This document shows, piece after piece, positions 7,301 through 13,449 of a stretch of DNA of 15,266 bases (position 1 is its first letter; each line of letters opens with the position of its first letter). The translations under genes and the position numbers were made by a program. This DNA comes from JBOHNS01 sp050730835 (GTDB lineage: Bacteria > Patescibacteriota > Saccharimonadia > Saccharimonadales > UBA4665): assembly GCA_050730835.1 (NCBI GenBank), contig JBOHNS010000036.1, positions 1 through 15,266 on the forward strand, given 5' to 3'. The notes under the pieces were generated by a model. It did no database searches. It was not told the origin of the DNA and saw nothing but the letters and a program-made list of their open reading frames with translations.

Positions 7301-7723
7301 TTATTTTTGCAGATAATCTTTGAGATTTTTCAGCGCGCTTTTGGCGTTATCCAAGGCTTTTTGCAAATCTTTGTCGCTGGTTGCGCCGCGGCGCACAGAA
7401 TCGAATACGGTTTGGGTCTTATCTTTGGCGAGCTGGGCTTTGGCGGCGGCATCATTGAGCTCGTCCTTGGCCTTGCCGCTGAGTTTGGCAGCCTCCAGCT
7501 TGGCGTCGTCCAAAGCTTGGTTCAACTGGTCTTGCGTTTTAGCGTATTGGCTGTCGGCTCGGCGCAAACCTTTTTGGCCGCTTTTTTTGAGCTGATTTAT
7601 GGTCTTTTGGCCGCTTCTTGGCGCCGTTAAAATCCCGGCCACAAAGCCGGCCGCCGCGGCCATGGAGGTGCCAACGGCTAATTTTTTGGTTTGATTTTTT
7701 CGGTTTTTTCGTTGGTAATTCAT
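7301..7723 (-). CDS. YtxH-like small membrane-associated protein
   Basis: This 140-residue protein has a basic N-terminus (1-14), one hydrophobic segment at about 15-33 ending in the YtxH-like GILTAPRSG, and a long charged Ala/Lys/Asp/Gln-rich helical tail (about 40-140). The tail is likely an extended or coiled-coil helix resembling LEA/apolipoprotein-type repeats. YtxH family proteins are linked to general stress in Bacillus, but their molecular role is unknown. An open frame extends upstream to 7867. I chose ATG 7723 because AAAGGAG sits 9 nt before it and because the upstream extension overlaps the preceding gene. It follows a second small membrane protein, a common pairing. Confidence 0.8.
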   Translation of the reverse strand: MNYQRKNRKNQTKKLAVGTSMAAAAGFVAGILTAPRSGQKTINQLKKSGQKGLRRADSQYAKTQDQLNQALDDAKLEAAKLSGKAKDELNDAAAKAQLAKDKTQTVFDSVRRGATSDKDLQKALDNAKSALKNLKDYLQK

Positions 7724-7784
7724 AAACTTATTCTCCTTTAAAAGTCTTAGCTTCCAAGTGCCTTTGATTTTCACTATCTTGAGC

Positions 7785-8042
7785 CTACCTTTTTTTGGCG
7801 GCCTTTTTGATAAGATGATTGAGCATCCGGCCGAGCGTAACTTTGTCGACCGATTGGCGAAAGGCATCGCCGACCGATTCGGCGACCTCGGCCACGTCTT
7901 CAGCCTTAGCGGTTAAGGTTTTAAGCTGATGCACCAATTGGATAATTTTAATGAGCGTAGCAATGGCTGCTACCAAAAAAACGCTCAATACGCTGGCGAC
8001 AATAATAATCAGAATTTCCGAAGCGTTGGCTAAACCGTCCAT
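7785..8042 (-). CDS. Small single-pass membrane protein, DUF948-like
   Basis: This 85-residue protein has an N-terminal hydrophobic helix at about 9-33 followed by a charged helical stretch and a basic end (KKAAKKR). The layout (one helix followed by an amphipathic segment, next to a YtxH-like gene) resembles small DUF948-type proteins, but I do not recognise the sequence firmly. A TATAAT box lies 7 nt before the ATG, predicting a leaderless mRNA shared with the YtxH-like gene 61 bp downstream. The function is unknown; envelope stress is only a contextual guess. Confidence 0.7.
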   Translation of the reverse strand: MDGLANASEILIIIVASVLSVFLVAAIATLIKIIQLVHQLKTLTAKAEDVAEVAESVGDAFRQSVDKVTLGRMLNHLIKKAAKKR

Positions 8043-8049
8043 AAAAATA

Positions 8050-8078
8050 ATTATAGCACCGACCGACGTGAATTACAA
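8050..8078 (-). promoter_or_regulatory. Promoter of the small membrane protein/YtxH pair
   Basis: On the minus strand TTGTAA (8078-8073; 4 of 6 matches) and a perfect TATAAT (8055-8050) are separated by 17 bp. Only 7 nt separate the -10 box from ATG 8042, so the transcript should begin at or within 1-2 nt of the start codon. Confidence 0.6.
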
Positions 8079-8092
8079 AATAATTCTGGCTA

Positions 8093-8989
8093 TTAAAAGC
8101 CCAAGCTGGCCAAATAGGCTTTGAAATCAGCGGCGATGTCGTCGTGCTGCAGGGCAAAATCGACGACGGTTTTGAGATATTCCAGTTTGTTGCCGGTATC
8201 GTAATATTTACTGTTTTTAAGTTCGCAGCCGTATAGCGCTTTGCCGTCAGCAATCATCGGCTGCAAAACGCAATCAGTTAGAAAAAATTCTTTGCCGGGT
8301 TTTATGAGCTGGCGGCCGCGCTCGATATAATCGAAAACCTCCGGCGTCAGCAAATAGCCGCCGATGCTGGCAAAGTTGGACGGCGCTTTAGCGCGGCCGG
8401 GTTTTTCGACCAAGCGATTCATTTTCAGCACGTCCGGGCGAATTTGATCGCCGGCCAAAATGCCGTATTTGGCAAAATCTTGGTCGTTTTCGATGCGCAA
8501 ACAGGACAAAATCGAGCCCTGCAATTGGCCGTAAAGCCGCATCATTTGTTTGAAGCGGTTGGGATGGGCCACAATCAAATCATCGGCGAAGGTGTAAATA
8601 AACGGCTCGTCGCCGATTAAATGCGCGGCGTTAGATAGCGGCGTGGCCGTGCCGTATGGCCCTTTTTGGCGCACGTAGGCAAAGTTGGCCAGGTTGGCAA
8701 TTTTTTCAATCTGCTTGATGTAGGGTCGTTTTGGCACGCCGCCCTGGCGCAAATTGACCAGCAAATCTTGGTTCGGCGTATCAAAATGATCCTCAATACT
8801 GCGTTTAGAATAGCCGCTGACGATAATGATATCGCTAATGCCGGCCTCGACCAGCTGCTCGACGACATATTGAATAATCGGCTTGTCGACCAGCGGCAGC
8901 ATTTCCTTGGGCATAGCCTTAGTCTGCGGCAAAAACCGCGTGCCAAATCCGGCCGCCGCAATCACGGCTTTGGTGACTTTGGGTTTCAT
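8093..8989 (-). CDS. galU: UTP--glucose-1-phosphate uridylyltransferase
   Basis: This 298-residue cytoplasmic enzyme would make UDP-glucose from UTP and glucose-1-phosphate for envelope glycans. The nucleotide-binding signature is at residues 11-30 (AAAGFGTRFLPQTKAMPKEM), followed by LPLVDKPIIQY. An aspartate pair lies in TFADDLI, and the family C-terminal motif is KYYDTGNKLEYL. The usual glycine/histidine loop (G-x-G-H-A in E. coli GalU) reads KGPYGTATPL here. That form may be a lineage variant or may indicate a different sugar-1-phosphate. ATG 8989 lies 2 bp past the gatB stop. GGAGAT at the end of gatB provides a ribosome binding site with rather long spacing (about 11 nt), so translation is probably coupled to gatB. 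Confidence 0.88.
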   Translation of the reverse strand: MKPKVTKAVIAAAGFGTRFLPQTKAMPKEMLPLVDKPIIQYVVEQLVEAGISDIIIVSGYSKRSIEDHFDTPNQDLLVNLRQGGVPKRPYIKQIEKIANLANFAYVRQKGPYGTATPLSNAAHLIGDEPFIYTFADDLIVAHPNRFKQMMRLYGQLQGSILSCLRIENDQDFAKYGILAGDQIRPDVLKMNRLVEKPGRAKAPSNFASIGGYLLTPEVFDYIERGRQLIKPGKEFFLTDCVLQPMIADGKALYGCELKNSKYYDTGNKLEYLKTVVDFALQHDDIAADFKAYLASLGF

Positions 8990-8991
8990 AG

Positions 8992-10473
8992 CTAATTGAT
9001 CTCCAATTTTTGCTTGACTAAGTCTTGGGCGAGCTTTGGGTTGGCTTGGCCGGCAGAATTTTTCATGACTTGGCCGACTAAAAATCCAATTGCTTTTGTC
9101 TCGCCGTTTTTGACGTCAGCGGCGGCTTTCGGGTTTTCGGCCAGGACTTGATCGACTATTTTATTAATGGCGGCAACGTTCGAAACCTGGACGTAGCCTT
9201 GATCTTCGGCGTATTTAGCGATGTTTGCTGGATGCGCGCCTAGTTTTAATACGTCGGTGATTAAGGCTTTGGCTTTGGTGGAGCTTAACTTGTTTTCGGT
9301 TTGCAAATTATGAACTTCGGAGTAAAAGTTTAAGCGTTGGTCATCATTAAATTCGTTTAGGACTGCTGCTTCGTCGCGGCGCAGCGGGATTTCGATATTG
9401 ACAAACCAGTTGGCTAATTGCCGGGCAAAAATATCGTCGTTTAAACTTTTTTCTAGCGGCCATAAATAATCCACTTGGCCGGTTTCGACCTGGGCTTCTA
9501 ATAAAGTTTCGGTTTGCGAGGCGTCCAGGCCGAGTTTAGCCAAACGCTTGCGCCATTCGCTAGGCATTATTGGCATTTCGGCGCGGACTTTTTCGATGTA
9601 TTTTTTGTCTAAAATTGTCGGCGGCAAATCTGGTTCTGGGAAATAGCGGTATTCTTGGATGTCTTCTTTGCTGCGTTGCGAGAAGGTTTTTTGTTTGGCG
9701 TCGTCCCAGCCGCGAGTTTCTTGGTCGATTTTGCCGCCTTTTTCTAGAATGTATATTTGGCGATTAATTTCGTAATCAATGGCTTTTTCAATGCTGCGGA
9801 AGGAATTTAGGTTTTTGGTTTCGCTGCGTGTGCCCAGCTCACTAGTTTTGCTAACGCTGACATTTACGTCAAAGCGCATGTTGCCATAATATAAATCGGC
9901 TTCCGAAACGCCGGCGTATTTCATGCGCAGTTGCAATTCGTGGGCGTAGGCTTTGGCATCACGCGAGGAGTGCATGTCTGGTTCGGAAACTATTTCCAGC
10001 AGCGGCGTGCCGGCGCGGTTTAAATCTACCAAACTATAATCTTTGCCGGCCGGATGCGTGCTTTTGCCAGCGTCTTCTTCTAGATGCGCGCGTGTAATGC
10101 CGATACGTTTTGGCTGGCCATCAACATCTACAATTATTTCGCCGCCTAGAACGATCGGATGATGAAACTGCGAAATTTGGTAGCCTTTAGGCAAATCAGG
10201 GTAAAAATAATGTTTGCGATCGAACCGACTGTATTCTTGCGGCGTGGTGCCAAGCGCGAAAGCGGCTTTGCAAGCTAAATGAATGGCTGCTTCATTTAAA
10301 ACCGGCAAGCTGCCCGGCAAGCCAAAATCGATATGGCTGATGAGTGTATTTGGCTCGCTCCCACGGGCGTCGTTTCTAACGGACGAAAATAATTTGCTCG
10401 CGGTTTTGAGCTGAACATGGCATTCAATGCCGATGGTGGCCGTGTAGCGCCTGCGAACTTCTTCTGAAATCAC
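8992..10473 (-). CDS. gatB: Aspartyl/glutamyl-tRNA amidotransferase subunit B
   Basis: This 493-residue subunit binds and phosphorylates the misacylated Glu-tRNA(Gln) or Asp-tRNA(Asn) before amidation. Family signatures with numbering from the GTG start are GIECHVQLKT (near 15-24), DRKHYFYPDLPKGYQISQ (near 85-102), EEDAGKSTH (near 132-140) and DLNRAGTPLLEIVSEPD (near 150-166). A helical and YqeY-like tRNA-binding tail occupies about 290-493. The frame also opens at TTG 10479, but GGAG sits 7 nt before GTG 10473 and only 1 nt before the TTG, so I chose GTG. It is separated from gatA by a small membrane gene and a heptamer array, which is an unusual split of gatCAB. Confidence 0.95.
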   Translation of the reverse strand: MISEEVRRRYTATIGIECHVQLKTASKLFSSVRNDARGSEPNTLISHIDFGLPGSLPVLNEAAIHLACKAAFALGTTPQEYSRFDRKHYFYPDLPKGYQISQFHHPIVLGGEIIVDVDGQPKRIGITRAHLEEDAGKSTHPAGKDYSLVDLNRAGTPLLEIVSEPDMHSSRDAKAYAHELQLRMKYAGVSEADLYYGNMRFDVNVSVSKTSELGTRSETKNLNSFRSIEKAIDYEINRQIYILEKGGKIDQETRGWDDAKQKTFSQRSKEDIQEYRYFPEPDLPPTILDKKYIEKVRAEMPIMPSEWRKRLAKLGLDASQTETLLEAQVETGQVDYLWPLEKSLNDDIFARQLANWFVNIEIPLRRDEAAVLNEFNDDQRLNFYSEVHNLQTENKLSSTKAKALITDVLKLGAHPANIAKYAEDQGYVQVSNVAAINKIVDQVLAENPKAAADVKNGETKAIGFLVGQVMKNSAGQANPKLAQDLVKQKLEIN

Positions 10474-10490
10474 AACCAAGCTCCGGCTAT

Positions 10491-10606
10491 TTCACATTTA
10501 CCATTTACCAATTCACATTTATTTTTTATTTGCCATTTTTCAAACAAGCTAAAATGAGAAATGAGAATTGAAAAATAATTGAGAAATGAGAATTGAAAAT
10601 TGAGAA
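10491..10606. repeat. Heptamer array with inverted arms upstream of gatB
   Basis: The left arm is TTCACAT (10491-10497), TTACCAT, TTACCAA, TTCACAT (10512-10518), then T-rich words to about 10546. The right arm is ATGAGAA twice (10554-10567), TTGAAAA, a 4-bp break ATAA (10575-10578), then TTGAGAA, ATGAGAA, TTGAAAA and TTGAGAA (to 10606). ATGAGAA is close to the reverse complement of TTCACAT, so the arms oppose each other. A perfect 20-bp direct repeat (10555-10574 and 10580-10599) shows a 25-bp higher-order unit of 7+7+7+4. The array fills the gap between the small membrane gene and gatB. Confidence 0.85.
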
Positions 10607-10615
10607 ATTCAATCG

Positions 10616-11026
10616 TCATAGCGCGCCTAGGTCTTTCAGCGCCTGGCGGATGCCGACCAGGCTGCGCTTGACGTCATTTTCTTTTAAGCCGACATCGGCC
10701 TCGTGCACCAGGCGATTGCGCAATTTGTGCGCCTGCCAGGTGCTATCGTTGTTGCTTAGTTTGCGTTGCGCGGCGACCAGGCGTTTGCCCATGGTATCGC
10801 CCTTAAAATGCAATTTTTTGAGGGCTTCGTCGAGCAGCTGATCGCCGTTAATGATGGCCAGCGGCCAGGTCGATTTGTCCTGGCACAGGCTCTGCACGGC
10901 TTGCCATTGACGGCGAAAATATTCTTGGTTAAGCGTGCGCGGCCGGCGGCGAAGCAACAGACTGGCTAGACCCAGCACAATCAGCCCGACAACAATTATT
11001 ATGACTTCATTCTGTGAACTAAGCAT
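10616..11026 (-). CDS. Small membrane-anchored protein with a HEPN-like RNRLVH motif
   Basis: This 136-residue protein has one N-terminal membrane helix (about 7-25) followed by a basic RRRPR stop-transfer stretch, placing the remaining 100 residues in the cytoplasm. That part is predicted all-helical and contains LRNRLVHE at residues 102-109 after a helix with DQLLDEALKK (62-71) and TMGKRLVAAQ (78-87). R103-x4-H108 matches the R-x4-6-H pattern of HEPN domains, many of which are RNases or RNA-binding proteins. This is inference from a short motif, and a non-catalytic helical domain is equally possible. Its ATG overlaps the gatA stop by 8 nt (ATGCTTAG), implying translational coupling to the amidotransferase operon. 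Confidence 0.75.
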   Translation of the reverse strand: MLSSQNEVIIIVVGLIVLGLASLLLRRRPRTLNQEYFRRQWQAVQSLCQDKSTWPLAIINGDQLLDEALKKLHFKGDTMGKRLVAAQRKLSNNDSTWQAHKLRNRLVHEADVGLKENDVKRSLVGIRQALKDLGAL

Positions 11027-12464
11027 TTTGGTGCCAGCCTAATAATGCTTCAGTTGCTCTAGCGGTTTGCAATAGTTCGCGGTCGGCGCGGCGCGGCGCC
11101 ATCAAATGCAAACCGACCGGCAGCCCCTGAGCGGTTGTGCCGGCCGGCAGGCTGATGGCACAAATGCCGGCCAAATTGGCAGCCACCGTCATCATATCAG
11201 TAAAATACATTTGCAATGGATCGTCAACAATTTCGCCGATCGGAAAAGCCGTGATACCAGCCGTCGGACCAAGCAAAAAATCAACCTCACTAAAGGCGGC
11301 CTCAAACTCGTTGATGATTTTGGTGCGCACTTCTTGCGCTTTTTGATAGTAGGCTTCGTAGTAGCCGGAGCTTAAGACATAGCTGCCGATAATTATGCGG
11401 CGCTTGGACTCTTTGCCCAGGCCAATTTCGCGCGCTTTGAAATAACTTTCGTCCAGATTTTTGGCATCCTGGCAGCTGTAGGGGAAACGTTGGCCATCGT
11501 AGCGGCTCAAATTGCTGCTAATTTCCGCCGCTACAATTATATAATAAACCGGCAGCGATAAAGCCGTCGCTGGCAAGCTGATTTCGCGCACCGTGGCGCC
11601 GGCTTGGCTGAGTTTGGCGAGGCTTTGCTCAATTATCACGCGCACGTCGGGATGCAAATTGTCTTGGCTGATATATTGTTGGACGAGGCCGATGGTTTTG
11701 CCTTTCAGGCTGCCGTTTGGCTGGCTGTAATTTTCGGTCGAGCGTTCGATGCTGGTGCTGTCCAGCGGATCGCGGCCAGCCATGGCCTCTAAAACTAGCG
11801 CCGCATCGGCCGCCGATTGGGTGATCGGCCCGGCCACATCGCAGCTGCTACTCATGGCCACAATGCCGCTGCGCGACACCAAACCATAAGTCGGTTTGTA
11901 GCCGACCACGCCGCAAAAACTGGCCGGCAAACGGATCGAGCCGCCGGTGTCGCTGCCGATGGCAAACGGTGTTAGTTGCAGCGCCACGGCCGCCGCCGAG
12001 CCGCTGGAGCTGCCGCCTGGCACGCGCGATTTATCGTAGGGATTTTTGGTAATTTTGTAGTCGCTGTTTTCGCCGCTAGAGCCGTGCGCGAAGGCGTCCA
12101 TATTGGCCTTGGCCACGCACACAGCGCCGGCCGCTTCCAGCCGCTCGATGACGGTCGCCTGATAGGGCGCTTGAAAACCTTGTAACATATGGCTGGCCGC
12201 CGTGGTTTCCCCGCCAAAACACAAAAAATTATCCTTGGCGATAAACGGAACGCCGGCTAGCAAACCTGGATTTTCGCCGTTTTTGACAGCTTCGTCAATC
12301 GCCCGGGCGCGCTGACGCGCCCTATTTTCTAGCGTCCATAAAACGCTGCCGTAATCAGTTTTAGCGGCAATTAGTTTTAGCGATTGCTCGACTAAATCGA
12401 TGGCTTTTTGCTGCCCGCTGGTAACTTGCGCGGCAATTTCGGCCAGCGGCGGCCACTGGCTCAC
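11019..12464 (-). CDS. gatA: Aspartyl/glutamyl-tRNA amidotransferase subunit A
   Basis: This 481-residue subunit is the glutaminase of GatCAB. It releases ammonia from glutamine and passes it to GatB. The amidase-signature triad is intact: K77 in AKDN, the cis-Ser S152 in GGSSSGSA, and the nucleophile S176 in SDTGGSIRLP. The family fold continues to the C-terminal GLPVGLHLMAP. The start is GTG 12464 with GGAGG 6 nt upstream, which is a strong site. It lies 142 bp downstream of gatC across a heptamer array and overlaps the following membrane gene by 8 nt. Other amidase-signature enzymes are possible in principle, but the gatC and gatB neighbours settle the role. Confidence 0.97.
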   Translation of the reverse strand: MSQWPPLAEIAAQVTSGQQKAIDLVEQSLKLIAAKTDYGSVLWTLENRARQRARAIDEAVKNGENPGLLAGVPFIAKDNFLCFGGETTAASHMLQGFQAPYQATVIERLEAAGAVCVAKANMDAFAHGSSGENSDYKITKNPYDKSRVPGGSSSGSAAAVALQLTPFAIGSDTGGSIRLPASFCGVVGYKPTYGLVSRSGIVAMSSSCDVAGPITQSAADAALVLEAMAGRDPLDSTSIERSTENYSQPNGSLKGKTIGLVQQYISQDNLHPDVRVIIEQSLAKLSQAGATVREISLPATALSLPVYYIIVAAEISSNLSRYDGQRFPYSCQDAKNLDESYFKAREIGLGKESKRRIIIGSYVLSSGYYEAYYQKAQEVRTKIINEFEAAFSEVDFLLGPTAGITAFPIGEIVDDPLQMYFTDMMTVAANLAGICAISLPAGTTAQGLPVGLHLMAPRRADRELLQTARATEALLGWHQNA

Positions 12465-12481
12465 GCCTGGCCTCCGGCCGC

Positions 12482-12606
12482 GTTGACCATTAAACTTTGA
12501 TCTTTGATCGTTAATTGACCGTAGGCCATTGACCGGCTAGCGCCAAAATGGTCAAAGATCAATGAAAAATGAATGTTCAACGTTCTATGATTAATGATCA
12601 AGGTCA
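12482..12606. repeat. Heptamer array between gatC and gatA with opposed arms
   Basis: The left arm has GTTGACC (12482-12488), ATTAAAC, TTTGATC twice (12496-12509), a 4-bp shift, then ATTGACC (12514-12520) and ATTGACC (12528-12534). The right arm carries the complementary words in the opposite direction: GGTCAAA (12550-12556), GATCAAT (12557-12563), diverged A/T-rich heptamers, and GATCAAG/GTCA (12596-12606). It runs to the gatC stop codon and sits inside what should be one operon. A transcript through it would form an imperfect stem of up to about 50 bp. Confidence 0.75.
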
Positions 12607-12900
12607 TCATCCTATCATCCGCTTGACTTTAATTTGATTATCTTCAAGCGCCGGCACATTTTTTAGCAAATCCAGAACGTCGTAGCCATAACTTTTGATA
12701 ACGTCCGGGCGCGTAATATTTTTATTGCCAGAAACTTTGGTGGTGGCTGCCAGACCGGTGGTGTCGACCAGCTTTAATTGCTCGACATAATTTAAAATTG
12801 CCTCCAGCTCGTGGCTAAATTCGTCAACTTCCGCCTCTGTTAAAGACAGCCGCGACAAGTGCGCCAGCTTGATAATCTCGTCGCGTTTAATAAGCGCCAT
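12607..12900 (-). CDS. gatC: Aspartyl/glutamyl-tRNA amidotransferase subunit C
   Basis: This 97-residue subunit is the small stabilising strap between GatA and GatB. The GatC pattern is clear: IIKLAHLSRLSLTEAEVDEF (residues 9-28), then AILNYVEQLKLVDTTGL (34-50), and a C-terminal RPDVIKS ... LLKNVPALEDNQIKV. It is the usual size for the family. No ribosome binding site is visible, but TACAAT lies 8 nt before ATG 12900, suggesting a leaderless start. As the first gene of the gatC-gatA-membrane gene-gatB-galU run, it probably begins the transcription unit. Confidence 0.95.
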   Translation of the reverse strand: MALIKRDEIIKLAHLSRLSLTEAEVDEFSHELEAILNYVEQLKLVDTTGLAATTKVSGNKNITRPDVIKSYGYDVLDLLKNVPALEDNQIKVKRMIG

Positions 12901-12905
12901 AACGA

Positions 12906-13133
12906 CTAATTGTACCAGCTTTTACGCCCGATGTTTAGCTTTTTGGCGGCCGCCGTGCTTGCTTTATGAGCTAACTTGTTGTAATATTTTTTAGTTTGGT
13001 CGAGTTCTAACGGATTCCTAAACGCTTTTTGACAGAGTAGTTTTAAGTATAAAGAAGCAAGCCAAGCAAAACGCCGCCAGTTTTTGGCTGGCGCGGCTGC
13101 CCGGCCATGCTTCAAAAAACCACAACCAACCAA
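12906..13133 (-). CDS. Doubtful short basic ORF or gene remnant before gatC
   Basis: An open frame ends with TAG 5 nt before the gatC ATG. Its last 40 or so residues (for example NPLELDQTKKYYNKLAHKAS) look protein-like and basic. The first third does not, and the only starts are TTG codons at 13133 and 13115. It contains the likely gatC promoter and a hairpin, and it crosses the left end of the 13029-13440 inverted repeat. It could be the tail of a gene whose 5' end was replaced, or no gene at all. I do not recognise a family. Confidence 0.25.
   Translation of the reverse strand: MVGCGFLKHGRAAAPAKNWRRFAWLASLYLKLLCQKAFRNPLELDQTKKYYNKLAHKASTAAAKKLNIGRKSWYN
12909..12937 (-). promoter_or_regulatory. 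Promoter of gatC (leaderless)
   Basis: On the minus strand TAAACA (12937-12932; 4 of 6 matches) and TACAAT (12914-12909; 5 of 6) are spaced by 17 bp. The -10 box is 8 nt before ATG 12900, the same geometry as at the PilB-like gene and the gene starting at 8042. Confidence 0.5.
13072..13093 (-). terminator. Possible intrinsic terminator between uvrB and gatC
   Basis: CGCCGCCA (13072-13079) pairs with TGGC-T-GGCG (13085-13093), giving an 8-bp GC-rich stem with one bulged base and a 5-nt loop. On the minus strand it is followed directly by TTTTGCTT. The T-run is short, so the call is weak. The position fits termination of uvrB transcription before gatC. Confidence 0.3.
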
Positions 13134-13143
13134 AAGGAGAAAA

Positions 13144-13317
13144 ATGATTATCCACAGAATCCTAGGCTACTTAATCGTGGCAGTCATTGTCGCCATTGTG
13201 CTAGCTTGGCTGGCGATTGCGGTGGTTGCCCGACGCGACAAAAAGCGCTATCAGACAGCAAAGACCGTCGGTTTGCCGGACATTGGCACAGCCAGCACGC
13301 TCAACCTAGGTCGCTAG
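13144..13317 (+). CDS. 57-residue single-pass membrane protein
   Basis: This is the only plus-strand gene in the right half of the window. Residues about 7-29 form a strongly hydrophobic helix (YLIVAVIVAIVLAWLAIAVV). A basic RRDKKRY stretch follows, which predicts a short outside N-terminus and a cytoplasmic tail, and the protein ends at STLNLGR. AAGGAGA lies about 5 nt before the ATG and strongly supports the start. I do not recognise the family. It is nested inside a 412-bp inverted-repeat-bounded segment with a hairpin after its stop. A small toxin or envelope protein is conceivable, but nothing in the sequence proves it. Confidence 0.6.
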   Translation: MIIHRILGYLIVAVIVAIVLAWLAIAVVARRDKKRYQTAKTVGLPDIGTASTLNLGR

Positions 13318-13334
13318 TTTTTCAATCTGCCAAC

Positions 13335-13389
13335 GGGGTCGCGGCTAAAGCCACGCTAAATCCAAAACGCGCTAACTAGTCGCGACCCC
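13335..13389 (+). other. 13-bp stem-loop after the small membrane gene
   Basis: GGGGTCGCGGCTA (13335-13347) pairs with TAGTCGCGACCCC (13377-13389) around a 29-nt loop. The single non-Watson-Crick pair is G-U if the plus strand is transcribed but C-A on the minus strand, which favours a plus-strand RNA. It begins 17 nt after the small gene's stop codon. There is no T-run, so it may be an mRNA-stabilising stem or small structured RNA rather than an intrinsic terminator. Confidence 0.55.
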
Positions 13390-13449
13390 AAGCCGGCACG
13401 ATCATGCTTCAAAACCCTCTTTAAAAAACTACTCTGTCAACTTCACTTT

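Larger units (their letters stand above)
13029..13440. repeat. 412-bp segment bounded by a 16-bp perfect inverted repeat
   Basis: TTGACAGAGTAGTTTT (13029-13044) and its exact reverse complement (13425-13440) bracket the region between the doubtful ORF and uvrB. Inside lie a small membrane gene, a 13-bp stem-loop, and a 12-bp direct repeat CATGCTTCAAAA (13106-13117 and 13403-13414). No target-site duplication is visible outside the arms. It could be a small MITE-like insertion or a pair of identical regulatory sites; each arm begins with a perfect -35 hexamer TTGACA, but no well-spaced -10 box is seen after either. Confidence 0.65.

Noticed and set aside
7724..7867. Longer YtxH-like protein starting at 7867
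   Set aside because: The extension overlaps the preceding gene, and a good AAAGGAG site precedes ATG 7723.
3505..13427. Shared 12-mer CCTCTTTAAAAA at 3505-3516 and 13416-13427 as a common element
   Set aside because: Several 12-mers are expected to recur by chance in 15 kb, and the flanks do not match.
12901..13449. tRNA or other known RNA gene near gatC and uvrB
   Set aside because: No cloverleaf, T-loop consensus or CCA end could be found on either strand; only simple hairpins are visible.
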